Shown here: positions 1 to 8,974 of the stretch, piece after piece
How positions within the stretch are numbered: the first letter of the stretch is position 1
How the letters are laid out: every line of letters begins with the position of its first letter
Assembly (NCBI RefSeq): GCF_015062985.1
Contig: NZ_SUTI01000011.1
Location: 1 to 64,000, forward strand
Direction: 5' to 3'
DNA: 64,000 nucleotides
Source of the DNA: Methanobrevibacter sp.
GTDB taxonomy: Archaea; Methanobacteriota; Methanobacteria; Methanobacteriales; Methanobacteriaceae
Translations under genes and position numbers: made by a program
Notes under the pieces: generated by a model
What the model saw: the letters and a program-made list of their open reading frames with translations, nothing else
The model's database searches: none
What the model was told of the DNA's origin: nothing

Positions 1-88
1 CTTTAGGAATTTTGAATCTTTTGTGTTCAAATACTTCAGGAGGTAATTGGTCTATTGCTCTTTCTAATAAATCTTCGTATTTATCCAT
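1..88 (-). CDS. eif2b: Translation initiation factor aIF2 beta subunit (N-terminal fragment)
   Basis: Only the first 29 codons lie in the window; the gene runs off the left edge. The start reads MDKYEDLLERAID followed by QLPPEVFEHKRF, which is the characteristic opening of archaeal aIF2-beta, a subunit of the heterotrimeric GTPase that delivers initiator Met-tRNA to the ribosome. A GGAGAGA ribosome binding site lies just upstream (91-99). The 125-nt gap to the upstream mcm gene holds an AT-rich TATA-like stretch at 111-130, so the gene may have its own promoter. The mcm-aIF2-beta order is, from memory, common in Methanobacteriales. Confidence 0.85.
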   Translation of the reverse strand, partial: MDKYEDLLERAIDQLPPEVFEHKRFKIPK

Positions 89-213
89 ATTATCTCTCCA
101 TAAAAATTAGTATAAGTATAATATATTAAATTTTAATTTAATCATTTATTAATGTATTGTTATATGATGAAAATTGTAATAAAAAATTCTTAAAAAATAA
201 AAATAGTGGAAAT

Positions 214-2217
214 TTAGACTACAAGTCTAAAGTATCCGGTACTTGGCTCATAGATAACTCCTTTTTGGACCAAGTTTCTAACGATTTGCTCTGTTTTATC
301 TTCGCTCAATCCATGTTTATCGCTCATTTGAGATAATAATACAGTTAAAGGAGCATTGCCTGCATATTCCTCTTGAAGAAGTTTGATTTCTTCAGTAACC
401 AATTGGATTTTATCCCTTTCGGATTTTCGTGTTCCGCCACCGATAATGTCAGCATCTATCTTACCGGTTTCAGGGTCAACTCCAACCTCTTTAAGACATG
501 CCATTTGCAGTCTAACTGCAGTTTCAGCATCTTCCTTATCAACGGTATCCTTAAGTTTTATTTTTGCGCTGGCTTCGGCCAAACGAATGATTGCTTCCAG
601 ATTCCTTGCTGTAATTGGAATAGGGCCTTGCTCTTCAGTGTTACTGTTTCTTGTATTTACATAAAATTCCTGCAATATCTGGTTTGCTTCATCAGTTAAA
701 ACAGGATTTGAGTTTATACGGGCATATGCAATATATTTTCTAAGCAAATCAGGTTCAATTTCATATTCAACAGTATTCTCTTTATGTATCTTTAAGATAT
801 GCTCTGCTAATTTTGTATCTCCCTCTCTGCTTGGCTTATCTTCAATAACAAATATCAAATCAAAACGTGAAATAATAGGGGCCGGCAAATCAATTTGTTC
901 TGCAAGTACTTTAAACCTGTCAAATCTTCCAAATTTAGGGTTTGCAGCAGCAAGAACTGAACATCTTGAATTTAATGTGGCCATAATTCCAGCTTTTGCA
1001 ATACTCACGGTTTGCTGTTCTAATGCTTCGTGAAGTGCTGAACGGTCTTCAGCTCTCATTTTGTCCAGCTCGTCAACACAGACGTTACCTTGATCCCCAA
1101 GCACTAATGCACCAGCTTCAAGAGACCATCCTCCAAGCTCGTCTCTAACTGCAGCAGCAGTTAATCCTGCACCTGTTGTGCCTTTACCACTTGTATAAAT
1201 ACTTCTAGGAGCTAATCTTGAAACATATTTTAATATCTGGGACTTACCAATACCAGGATCTCCGACAATGAGAATGTGGATGTCTCCTCTTAATTTGGTT
1301 TCATCTTCGAGTTGCTTTGCAGAACCTCCGAATAACTGAAGTGCGATTGCTTCTTTAACTTCACGATATCCTCTGATAGATGGTGCTGTTGAGCGGATAA
1401 TCTTTTCATGAATGTTAGGGTCTTTTGACAATTCTATGATTTTTTCCTCATCCTCTTCGGAAAGTTGGATTTCTTCGAATTCCTGTTCCAGAGGTTCAAT
1501 ATGATTTACATAAATGTAATTTTTAAATTTACCGCTTCTTTCTTCTCTGAATGTTTTTAAAGTTCCGGTAATTCTTACTTTATCTCCAGGATTTAATTTG
1601 TCTACCAAATCATCTTCTAAAATCATTAACATCTGTTTAGGTTCGGTTCCTCCAGATAAATTTTCTAAAGGTTCCTGCATTCTTGCGGTCTGGGTATCAA
1701 TATATTTTGATTCCTCTTGAAGCAATCTGAATGAACGCCCTCCGCACTCGCTACATAATGACGGTTCTATAATTCTGCTTGCAGAAGTCTGTTCCACCTC
1801 ATGTAATCTCATACATCCCCTACATTCAAAAACACCGGTTTCAATACGAGGCCTGATTTCATCGGTTTTCCTCACAATTCCATCCGCAGCAACAAATGTA
1901 CCAATGTATTTACTCAAAAGGGTTTTTAAAGGAATTATATTTGAAAGATTCTCAAAACGGATATTGATGTCCGCATCCTTAACAAGGGGATCAATATTCT
2001 TAATAGCTATTTGCGCAGCTTCAATAACCTCTTCAGGTTTGTCAATTAATAAATCTGCCAAATCCGGGTCGAATATTTCCAATGAGCGATAATCAACATT
2101 AAGTGAACGTTCATCAGGATATTTTTCAAGTATCTTAAATACATCGTCCTTATAAGATGTTGCAAAAAACTCTTCAAATTTTGAAATTGATGTTTGTGAT
2201 TTAGTAGTCGAATTCAT
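214..2217 (-). CDS. mcm: Replicative DNA helicase MCM
   Basis: 667 residues, the usual length for archaeal MCM, the hexameric 3'-5' helicase at the replication fork. The N-terminal DNA-binding part carries a zinc finger with Cys132, Cys135, Cys155 and Cys158. The AAA+ core shows Walker A GDPGIGKS (about 319-326), Walker B with the VDELDKM sequence (Asp382, Glu383), sensor 1 AAANP (about 423) and the arginine finger SRFD (about 450). The last 70 residues look like the usual winged helix. All catalytic elements are present, no intein interrupts the core. Its start ATG is preceded by AT-rich sequence without a clear Shine-Dalgarno site. It is transcribed toward aIF2-beta. Confidence 0.96.
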   Translation of the reverse strand: MNSTTKSQTSISKFEEFFATSYKDDVFKILEKYPDERSLNVDYRSLEIFDPDLADLLIDKPEEVIEAAQIAIKNIDPLVKDADINIRFENLSNIIPLKTLLSKYIGTFVAADGIVRKTDEIRPRIETGVFECRGCMRLHEVEQTSASRIIEPSLCSECGGRSFRLLQEESKYIDTQTARMQEPLENLSGGTEPKQMLMILEDDLVDKLNPGDKVRITGTLKTFREERSGKFKNYIYVNHIEPLEQEFEEIQLSEEDEEKIIELSKDPNIHEKIIRSTAPSIRGYREVKEAIALQLFGGSAKQLEDETKLRGDIHILIVGDPGIGKSQILKYVSRLAPRSIYTSGKGTTGAGLTAAAVRDELGGWSLEAGALVLGDQGNVCVDELDKMRAEDRSALHEALEQQTVSIAKAGIMATLNSRCSVLAAANPKFGRFDRFKVLAEQIDLPAPIISRFDLIFVIEDKPSREGDTKLAEHILKIHKENTVEYEIEPDLLRKYIAYARINSNPVLTDEANQILQEFYVNTRNSNTEEQGPIPITARNLEAIIRLAEASAKIKLKDTVDKEDAETAVRLQMACLKEVGVDPETGKIDADIIGGGTRKSERDKIQLVTEEIKLLQEEYAGNAPLTVLLSQMSDKHGLSEDKTEQIVRNLVQKGVIYEPSTGYFRLVV

Positions 2218-2338
2218 TATCTTAATATTATTTTTTTCATACTTTAAAAAATATTGTATTATCCGGGGGGATAAGTAAAAATTATATACTATAAATTACT
2301 TATTAATATCTAATAAAATTGCTGATTATGAGGATAAT

Positions 2339-2758
2339 ATGAGAAAATCTAGATTAAGTTTATTTAAATCTACTTCTATGATGATTTCTGTTGTAGGAAT
2401 TGTAATGGTTATTATAACAGTCATTGTTGTTGCATATGTAGGCTACAGTATGGTCTCATCAGGTATTACTGATGAAATATCCTCTGGTAATCAATATGAT
2501 GAGCTTGCCGAGCTCAAATCCACTTATGATGATTTGGCCGTCAAGTTTGATAGTGTAAAATCTACTTATTATGCCAGCGGGCCTGATCAGGTAAAAGTTT
2601 ATAATGATGCTAAACTTGAATTGAGTAGGGCAAATTCGGCTATTGAAAATGTCCAAAGTGCTTTGGATGCAGGAAAACCATCTAATGATGTTGACAGTAG
2701 GATAGAATTTGCTAAAGAGAGACTACAGGCAGCTACTGATGCTTATAATACTCTTTAA
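2339..2758 (+). CDS. Small membrane-anchored protein with coiled coil, unknown function
   Basis: 139 residues that I do not recognise. After a short basic N-terminus (residues 1-12) comes one hydrophobic segment (about 14-38, rich in Ile and Val) and then a hydrophilic region with heptad-like spacing of Leu, Ala and Val (about 50-139), so a signal-anchored protein with an extracellular or cytoplasmic helical stalk is likely. The ATG has a GAGGAT ribosome binding site at about 2330. A TATA-like sequence ATTATATAC lies at 2281-2289. The stop sits one base before the convergent rlmE stop at 2760. Confidence 0.7.
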   Translation: MRKSRLSLFKSTSMMISVVGIVMVIITVIVVAYVGYSMVSSGITDEISSGNQYDELAELKSTYDDLAVKFDSVKSTYYASGPDQVKVYNDAKLELSRANSAIENVQSALDAGKPSNDVDSRIEFAKERLQAATDAYNTL

Positions 2759-2759
2759 C

Positions 2760-3392
2760 TTATTTTCTTTTTCTATTTTTTTTATTTGGCATATATTCCA
2801 ACCCAACAACATACATTTCAGAACTTTTTTTACGTGATGATGCTGGTTTGGTTGTTCTGACATGTCTGAATTTTCCTTTAAGTGAATCAAGCATGGTCTT
2901 ATATTCCGGGCCCTGAAATACCTTCATTACAAGATTTCCTTTTTCCTCCAGAATATTTTCAGCTATTCCGATAACTGCATAAACCAAGTCGATTGACCTG
3001 AGCTGGTCAATATTTTTAATTCCGCATAGTGACGGTGATGCATCAGACATTACAACTTTTGCTTTTCCGCCTATAAGTTCCATAATTTTTTCCTGAACTT
3101 CAGGGGTTGTGAAATCTCCTCTGATGCCGTAGTAATTTTCTTCATGGAATTTTTTAAACCGGTTCAAATCCACTCCGACTACGATTCCTTCCTCACCAAC
3201 CTTTTCCAAGGCCACTTGTGACCATCCGCCCGGAGCGGCACCAAGGTCAACAACGGTGTTTCCTTCTTTTATAATCTTATACTTTTTATCCAACTGTTTG
3301 AGTTTGTATGATGCTCTTGAACGATATTCTTCTTTTTTAGCTTTTTTATAATATGGATCATTGTGTTTTTCCATTTGCCATTTGCTTCCCAT
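2760..3392 (-). CDS. rlmE: 23S rRNA (uridine-2'-O)-methyltransferase RlmE/FtsJ family
   Basis: 210 residues from the chosen start. The S-adenosylmethionine motif VVDLGAAPGGWSQ is clear, followed by the acidic motif VMSDASPS and VMKVFQG, which supply the Asp and Lys of the K-D-K-E catalytic set; the protein therefore 2'-O-methylates an RNA ribose, most likely in the 23S rRNA A-loop as in the FtsJ family. The open frame extends 18 codons further, but I start at the ATG of MGSKWQ because an AGAGGGA ribosome binding site lies directly upstream, inside the last codons of the yfcE-like gene. The two genes are 1 bp apart and form an operon. Confidence 0.9.
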   Translation of the reverse strand: MGSKWQMEKHNDPYYKKAKKEEYRSRASYKLKQLDKKYKIIKEGNTVVDLGAAPGGWSQVALEKVGEEGIVVGVDLNRFKKFHEENYYGIRGDFTTPEVQEKIMELIGGKAKVVMSDASPSLCGIKNIDQLRSIDLVYAVIGIAENILEEKGNLVMKVFQGPEYKTMLDSLKGKFRHVRTTKPASSRKKSSEMYVVGLEYMPNKKNRKRK

Positions 3393-3393
3393 A

Positions 3394-3924
3394 TCAATCC
3401 CTCTTATATTTGTCAAAATCAAGCGCACTGCATACCGGTGAACCAATTTTCACAATTTCAACATCCACTTCTTTATTGTTAATTTCAAGCAACATCACTG
3501 TCCTGTCAGCAAGTCTGGGTACAATAGGACTTCCAGGATTTAGCAGTAATTTCCCCTCTGTCTGTTCAATTTTGGGCTGGTGGGAATGGCCTGAAACCAG
3601 GATATCAACATCCAATTCTCTGGCCAGGTAGAGTAACTGTTGGGTATCTGCCCTAGGATATACTTCTCCATGAACAAGACCTATTTTTAAATCTTCTGCT
3701 TCAATTACCTTTGCAATAGGTAGGTTAATCCCTCTTGCCCGATCCATATTTCCCTGAACTGCCACAACGGGTGCTATATCTTCAAGTTCTTCAATTACTT
3801 TTGGTGAAGTCAAGTCTCCCGCATGCATTATTAAATCAACATCACTAAATGCATCAATTACATTTTGAGGCAATATCCTTGCCCTATCTGGAATATGTGT
3901 GTCTGAAATTAAACCAATTAACAT
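3394..3924 (-). CDS. YfcE/MJ0936-type metallophosphoesterase
   Basis: 176 residues with every motif of the small calcineurin-like phosphoesterases: SDTH near the N-terminus, HAGD, GNMD, VHGE and SGHSH, which bind two divalent metals. Archaeal members such as MJ0936 and bacterial YfcE are phosphodiesterases with an unsettled physiological substrate. Length is typical. It is the first gene of a two-gene operon with rlmE, whose ribosome binding site lies within this gene's last codons. Confidence 0.9.
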   Translation of the reverse strand: MLIGLISDTHIPDRARILPQNVIDAFSDVDLIMHAGDLTSPKVIEELEDIAPVVAVQGNMDRARGINLPIAKVIEAEDLKIGLVHGEVYPRADTQQLLYLARELDVDILVSGHSHQPKIEQTEGKLLLNPGSPIVPRLADRTVMLLEINNKEVDVEIVKIGSPVCSALDFDKYKRD

Positions 3925-4020
3925 ATTTTTTCAATCCTAAGTAGTTCAATTTAATTATATGTATTTAATCCTTTTTAATAATATTCAATATTCAAATAAA
4001 AACTATTATAAATTCAGAAA

Positions 4021-4031
4021 AATATATATAA
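4021..4031 (+). promoter_or_regulatory. TATA box of purP
   Basis: AATATATATAA stands 30-40 bases before the purP ATG, with a GAGGAGA ribosome binding site between them (about 4047-4053). Position and composition fit an archaeal TBP site. Confidence 0.55.
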
Positions 4032-4060
4032 TATCATCATTCTTTTGAGGAGAAGATATA

Positions 4061-5152
4061 ATGGGCGAAGTTAAAAAGGAAGACATTTTAGATATTTTGG
4101 CTAAATACGACAAAAGTGAAATAACAATAGCTACTCTCGGAAGCCATACTTCTTTACACATCTTGCAAGGTGCTAAAGAAGAAGGATTTAAAACCGCTAT
4201 TGTATGTCAAAAAGGAAGGGAAATTCCATATCAACGTTTTGGAGTTGCTGATGAATACATTATCGTTGATGAATTCAAGGACATTGTTAATGAGGATGTT
4301 CAACAACAACTTAGAGACATGAACGCTATTGTTGTTCCTCACGGATCTTTTGTTGCATATGCTGGATTGGATAATGTTGAAGATAAATTCAATGTACCAA
4401 TGTTTGGAAACAGAGATGTGTTAAGATGGGAAGCAGAAAGAGATAAAGAAAGGGCATTGCTCGTAGAAGGTGATGTAAGAATTCCTTTCAAATATTCTAG
4501 TCCGTCTGAAATTGACAGACCAGTTATGGTTAAATTCCCTGGTGCAAGAGGTGGAAGAGGTTACTTTGTCGCATCATCCACTGAAGAATTCGATGCAAAA
4601 ATCGAAGCAATGAAAGCTCGTGGATGGTTAGATGACAGTGATGTCGAAGCTGCTCACATCGAAGAATATGTTTCCGGTTGTAATTACTGTATACACTATT
4701 TCTACTCAGCACTTGATGATAAAGTTGAATTAATGGGTATGGATACAAGATATGAATCCAGTATTGATGGTTTTGTAAGAATGCCTGCAAAAGATCAATT
4801 AGATATTGATTTAAGTCCTTCTTATGTAGTTACAGGTAACCATCCTGCTGTAATTCGTGAATCTTTACTCCCACAAGTATTCGACATAGCTGATAAATTA
4901 ACAGAAAGCGCTAAAAAATTAGTTGCTCCAGGTTTAAACGGTCCATTCTGTATGCAAACTTTAGTAAATGATAATTTAGAAGTAATCTGTTTTGAAATCA
5001 GTGCTAGAACAGATGGTGGTACAAATACATTTATGGATGGTTCTCCTTACTCCTACTTGACTTATGGTAAACCTATGAGTATGGGTAGAAGAATTGCTCT
5101 TGAAATAAAAAGAGGAATTGAAAGGGATGAATTAGAAAAAATAATAACATAG
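4061..5152 (+). CDS. purP: FAICAR synthetase PurP (purine biosynthesis)
   Basis: 363 residues, typical for the archaeal ATP-grasp enzyme that converts AICAR, formate and ATP to FAICAR (step 9 of purine synthesis), replacing the formyltetrahydrofolate-dependent PurH activity. The N-terminus has the family pattern around ATLGSHTSLHILQGAK and GREIPYQRF; the ATP-grasp region shows VKFPGARGGRGYF (about 163-175) and the late acidic/Asn metal ligands in the CFEISARTDGGTN region (about 317-330). A strong GAGGAG ribosome binding site and a TATA box precede it. Codon use is strongly biased to AT-ending codons and AGA, as in other well-expressed genes of the window. Confidence 0.94.
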   Translation: MGEVKKEDILDILAKYDKSEITIATLGSHTSLHILQGAKEEGFKTAIVCQKGREIPYQRFGVADEYIIVDEFKDIVNEDVQQQLRDMNAIVVPHGSFVAYAGLDNVEDKFNVPMFGNRDVLRWEAERDKERALLVEGDVRIPFKYSSPSEIDRPVMVKFPGARGGRGYFVASSTEEFDAKIEAMKARGWLDDSDVEAAHIEEYVSGCNYCIHYFYSALDDKVELMGMDTRYESSIDGFVRMPAKDQLDIDLSPSYVVTGNHPAVIRESLLPQVFDIADKLTESAKKLVAPGLNGPFCMQTLVNDNLEVICFEISARTDGGTNTFMDGSPYSYLTYGKPMSMGRRIALEIKRGIERDELEKIIT

Positions 5153-5172
5153 ATTGTTATTATTTTTCATTT
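5140..5172 (+). terminator. Hairpin terminator of purP
   Basis: A perfect 10-bp inverted repeat (AATAATAACA / TGTTATTATT, 5-nt loop) overlaps the purP stop codon and is followed by a T-rich tract. Confidence 0.6.
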
Positions 5173-5221
5173 CTTTATTTTTTTTAAGATTTTATTTAAA
5201 AAACTGGGTTTTTCACTTTAA

Positions 5222-5632
5222 CTATTTGTTTTTGTTTTTCTTTTTATTTTTACCGATATTCTGTTTTTTTTCATATTCTTCCAATGCTTTCACACGGTTC
5301 ATTTTAGCCCAAGCACCAACCAAACCGACAAATGCTCCGGTAATGAGAATAATGGTGGTTACAGTTAGGATTCCGTTTTCTGTTGTGAAAAATCCTTCTT
5401 GGAATGTTCCCATGTAACCTTGCAGTGTCAATGCTACGATTGGTGTAGAAGCAAATGCTCCTGCAAGTGTTCCAATCTTGATATTTTTTTGAGCATATCC
5501 TGCATATAAAAGTCCTATTGCTGAGAATGGATAGAACCAATCCCAATATTGGTATCCAAATAGTATAAATGCTGCAGCTATTGCTGCTCCGAAAATTAAT
5601 GCTTTTATGTCTACATTCGGTAATATTTCCAT
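5222..5632 (-). CDS. Four-helix membrane protein, unknown function
   Basis: 136 residues with about four hydrophobic segments (roughly 9-25, 30-47, 50-72 and 85-112) and a strongly basic C-terminal tail rich in Lys and Asn, which should stay in the cytoplasm. I do not recognise the function; it resembles the small Gly/Ala-rich membrane proteins that are common in Methanobacteriales. A GGAGATATAAT leader places the start. It follows the DUF5518-like gene by 17 nt in the same direction, so the two are probably one transcript and may form a complex. Confidence 0.7.
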   Translation of the reverse strand: MEILPNVDIKALIFGAAIAAAFILFGYQYWDWFYPFSAIGLLYAGYAQKNIKIGTLAGAFASTPIVALTLQGYMGTFQEGFFTTENGILTVTTIILITGAFVGLVGAWAKMNRVKALEEYEKKQNIGKNKKKNKNK

Positions 5633-5649
5633 ATTATATCTCCAAAAAT

Positions 5650-6018
5650 TTATTCTTTAGAAGCTAATGCTCCTCCTATGGCTCCGGTTATTCCCATAAC
5701 AATTGCATAATAAATCAAATCACTTATGATAATGCCTATGCTTGCAATTCCAGAGACTGTAAATCCGGTCATTCCCGCGAAAATACCTAATGTGCTTCCG
5801 CCAAGAGTCATTGCCAAAACAAATAATATTGCGCTGATTATTGTTCCTAATGATCCTGCAACTGCAGCATTCCATAATCCTCCAATCGCACCGTCATGCG
5901 CAATATAACCTGTAATAAATCCGACAATTAATAATCCAACAAATTCATAGTGTGCAAAGAATGATTTAACTATTACGGCTAATATAAAACCAACAAATAC
6001 TGCTTTCCATTTAGTCAT
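5650..6018 (-). CDS. DUF5518-like small membrane protein
   Basis: 122 residues, Gly/Ala/Ile-rich, with four predicted membrane segments. The opening MTKWKAVFVGF followed by a Gly-rich hydrophobic stretch with GFITGYIA is the pattern of the DUF5518 family of Methanobacteria; the assignment is from memory. AAGGTGATATT gives a good ribosome binding site. It is upstream of another small membrane protein. Function unknown. Confidence 0.65.
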   Translation of the reverse strand: MTKWKAVFVGFILAVIVKSFFAHYEFVGLLIVGFITGYIAHDGAIGGLWNAAVAGSLGTIISAILFVLAMTLGGSTLGIFAGMTGFTVSGIASIGIIISDLIYYAIVMGITGAIGGALASKE

Positions 6019-6102
6019 AATATCACCTTTTTATACATTAATTAATATGTTTAATAAAAGTATTTATTTTTTAACCTTTTGTTCTGATGTGAGGATAAAA
6101 AT

Positions 6103-8700
6103 TTAATAAATGTCCTTTAGCTTATCTTTGATTTGTTCAAGTATTGCCTGATGCATTCTTTTTGTAAATTCTCCCTTATCATTTTGATTCAACACATCCA
6201 AGTAACCTTGAGAAACCAAATTAAATGCGAATGGGCTTGGTATCACGGTATTTATGGTTTTTATTTCCATTTCTCCGTTATCGACCATGTTAATTATTTT
6301 TAAAGCATTTTTTATGTCCATATAGTCTTCGAGGGATTCCCTTCTTGCTTCTTTCAGTATTGAAAAGTCATTGTCCATATCCTGCACGAATTTCAATAAT
6401 ATTTTTCCCCTTACCTGCTGTCTTCCAACGGATTTTGATTCGCCCTTATAGTGTCTTAAAGTCATCAAGGACCTTCCGGCGCAGTGCCTGAATCTGGAAG
6501 CCAGTGTTTCTGTTTTGTTTAATGCATTTGTCAGTATTGTTTCAAAATTCTCTGAATTTAATTCCTTGAATGATTCCAATCCCCCAATCTTCCCGTCGGA
6601 ACTCAAATAAAAGCCATTGTCCGAAATGGATATTGTCACGTTCATGTTGTATTTCTTAGCCACTATATATGCGGTAGCTCTGGATAGTGCATCATTAACT
6701 TTCCTTCCAAACAGTGAATGGAATATTACAAAACGTCTTCCTCCAAATCCTTTATAATATTCAATCAATAAAAGTCTATTGCTTGGTATTTTGGCGTATT
6801 TGTACTGTTCAACGAAGTATTCGTAAATAGAATTTGCCGCAAAGTCATCGACATAGAGATAATCATAAATAAACTCCATTATCTCTTCCTTGCTTCTTCG
6901 ATATTCAAATTTTGTTTCCATGTGTGACCTGAAGCGCTGGATGTCCATTGCAAGGTCAAAGGATAAAGGCAATTGTTGTGAAAACCATGAAGGTATTGTT
7001 GGCGGTCCGCTTGCAGGAGTCACATTGATTGTCATTCCCTTTCCATAGTTAAATCTATATGTTCTGCCTCCCAAAACAAAGCTGTCTCCCTTTTTCAGAC
7101 GTTCCATGAAGCTTTCTTCGATTTTTCCAACAGTTTCGCCGTCACATTTAACCAGCACTCCTGAACTGTCGGGGATTGTTCCTATGTTTGTTGAATAAAG
7201 CATTCTGGCCAGTTTTCCTCGTTTTCCGAAGGTTCTTTTATCGTAATCAATCCAGATTTTAGCATAAACATATCTCTCTTCAAGTTCAGGATATTCTCCT
7301 GCCATGTAACTTAGCACATCTTCATAATCATCTTTTGTAAGGTCTTTATAGCAGTAGCTTTTCCTAATCACGTCGTAGGCATAATCAATATCCCATGTAT
7401 TTTCAATGCTCATTCCGTAGATGTGCTGCGCTAAAACATCAAGACAGTTTGTAGGAATGCTTATCTTATCAATCTTTCCTTCTTTAGCATTCTTCAATAA
7501 GACGGAACATTCTACCAAGTCGTCACGGTTTGTTACAATTATTCTTCCTTTTGATTTTTCATGGAGCTTATGTCCGCTTCTTCCTATTCTTTGAAGGGCT
7601 CTTGCAACGGATTTTGGAGAGTTTATCAACACGACAAGATCAATATATCCTATGTCTATTCCAAGTTCAAGTGATGTTGATGATACGACTGCTTTCAATT
7701 TTCCTTCTTTCAGCTTGTTTTCAGTTTCCAAACGCACTTCCTTTGAAAGGGAGGAATGGTGGGCCATTATATTAGAATCGTTATAGTTCATAGGGTACAT
7801 TTTCTTCAGATTATAAACGAAGCGTTCTGTTCCGCTACGGGTATTCGTAAAGATTAATGTTGTTTTATTTTCCTGAATCAGGTCATCCAATAAATCGTAC
7901 ATGCCGAGGCGGGTGTCTTCTTCATCTGCCAGAACAATATCGCTGACAGGACACATCACCTCCATATCCAACTCTTTCAGGTAGTTGATGTTGACAATTT
8001 TGCAGCTTCGCCCAACCCCATATTCATATCCCACAAGGAATTTCGCAACCTCTTCCAATGGACTGACTGTTGCTGAAAGTCCGATTCTTGTAAACTGCCC
8101 AACCAGATGTTGCAGTCTTTCTAAGGACAAGCTTAAATGAACTCCTCTTTTATTTTCGGCAAGCGAATGAATTTCGTCAATAATCACATATCTGACTTTG
8201 CTTAATTTTTCCCTGAACTTTGGAGCTACTAGAAGGATGGATAATGTCTCTGGAGTTGTAATTAATATGTGGGGTGGTTTTTTAAGCATCTTTTGTCTTT
8301 GATATTGTGATGTGTCTCCAGTCCTCACGGCTTTTCTGATTCCCAAATCATGCTCTGCTATTTTTTCAATGCCCTTTAAAGGTTCGTCCAGATTTTTTTC
8401 GATATCATTATCCAATGCTTTAAGCGGAGAAATGTAAATGCAGTATACCTTATCCTCCAATTCGCCTTTTTCAGAAAGTGCGGTCAAATCACTTATTACA
8501 GATAAAAAAGCGGTCAATGTTTTCCCAGAACCTGTTGGGGATGAAATAAGTATATTGTTCTTTTTATGAATATCCATGATTGAAGCTTTTTGGGCGGGTG
8601 TGAAATCTTCAAATTCTGAGTCAAACCATTTTTTGACAAAAGGATGCAAGATTTTATAAATCTGTTTTTTTGAATATGTTTTTGTCTGTTCTTCAATCAT
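6103..8700 (-). CDS. lhr: ATP-dependent helicase Lhr (core type)
   Basis: 865 residues, matching the Lhr-Core proteins of archaea, superfamily 2 helicases that translocate 3'-5' and act at forks or R-loops in DNA repair. Visible: Walker A SPTGSGKT (GSGKT at about 57-61), DEIH box (175-178), SAT motif (LSATVSP) and motif VI QRIGRSGH (about 376). Beyond the two RecA folds follow the winged-helix and the long C-terminal domain characteristic of Lhr, with the family-specific run FVLGGRTYRF and GRRFVIFHSLFGRKVND. Nothing appears missing. It is monocistronic, with a GGGAT ribosome binding site. Confidence 0.93.
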   Translation of the reverse strand: MIEEQTKTYSKKQIYKILHPFVKKWFDSEFEDFTPAQKASIMDIHKKNNILISSPTGSGKTLTAFLSVISDLTALSEKGELEDKVYCIYISPLKALDNDIEKNLDEPLKGIEKIAEHDLGIRKAVRTGDTSQYQRQKMLKKPPHILITTPETLSILLVAPKFREKLSKVRYVIIDEIHSLAENKRGVHLSLSLERLQHLVGQFTRIGLSATVSPLEEVAKFLVGYEYGVGRSCKIVNINYLKELDMEVMCPVSDIVLADEEDTRLGMYDLLDDLIQENKTTLIFTNTRSGTERFVYNLKKMYPMNYNDSNIMAHHSSLSKEVRLETENKLKEGKLKAVVSSTSLELGIDIGYIDLVVLINSPKSVARALQRIGRSGHKLHEKSKGRIIVTNRDDLVECSVLLKNAKEGKIDKISIPTNCLDVLAQHIYGMSIENTWDIDYAYDVIRKSYCYKDLTKDDYEDVLSYMAGEYPELEERYVYAKIWIDYDKRTFGKRGKLARMLYSTNIGTIPDSSGVLVKCDGETVGKIEESFMERLKKGDSFVLGGRTYRFNYGKGMTINVTPASGPPTIPSWFSQQLPLSFDLAMDIQRFRSHMETKFEYRRSKEEIMEFIYDYLYVDDFAANSIYEYFVEQYKYAKIPSNRLLLIEYYKGFGGRRFVIFHSLFGRKVNDALSRATAYIVAKKYNMNVTISISDNGFYLSSDGKIGGLESFKELNSENFETILTNALNKTETLASRFRHCAGRSLMTLRHYKGESKSVGRQQVRGKILLKFVQDMDNDFSILKEARRESLEDYMDIKNALKIINMVDNGEMEIKTINTVIPSPFAFNLVSQGYLDVLNQNDKGEFTKRMHQAILEQIKDKLKDIY

Positions 8701-8930
8701 TTTTATCCCATTTTCTTAAAACATTTGAATTATATGTATGTTTTTTTGTTGTTTTTATATATTTTATATTTCTGAGAATATTTTTTGACAAAATAATTAT
8801 ACAACTAGAAAATATAAAATATTCTTTATTGATGTTTGTTTAATAAACACTGTTATAAATAGGATTTATTTTAACTTAAACTCCATATTTACTGTTGAAT
8901 GTTATAATAATAGTTAAATAGTTTGACTTT

Positions 8931-8960
8931 TATATAATTAATTGTAGGCTTAAATGCCTA
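8931..8960 (+). promoter_or_regulatory. TATA box and start-site inverted repeat upstream of the SDR gene
   Basis: TTATATAAT at 8931-8939 is a good TATA box. The inverted repeat TAGGC-TTAAAT-GCCTA at 8945-8960 lies just where transcription should begin and abuts the AAGGTGGT ribosome binding site. It could be an operator or a 5' hairpin. The 230 bases further upstream are AT-rich without another feature. Confidence 0.4.
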
Positions 8961-8974
8961 AGGTGGTATAAAAC

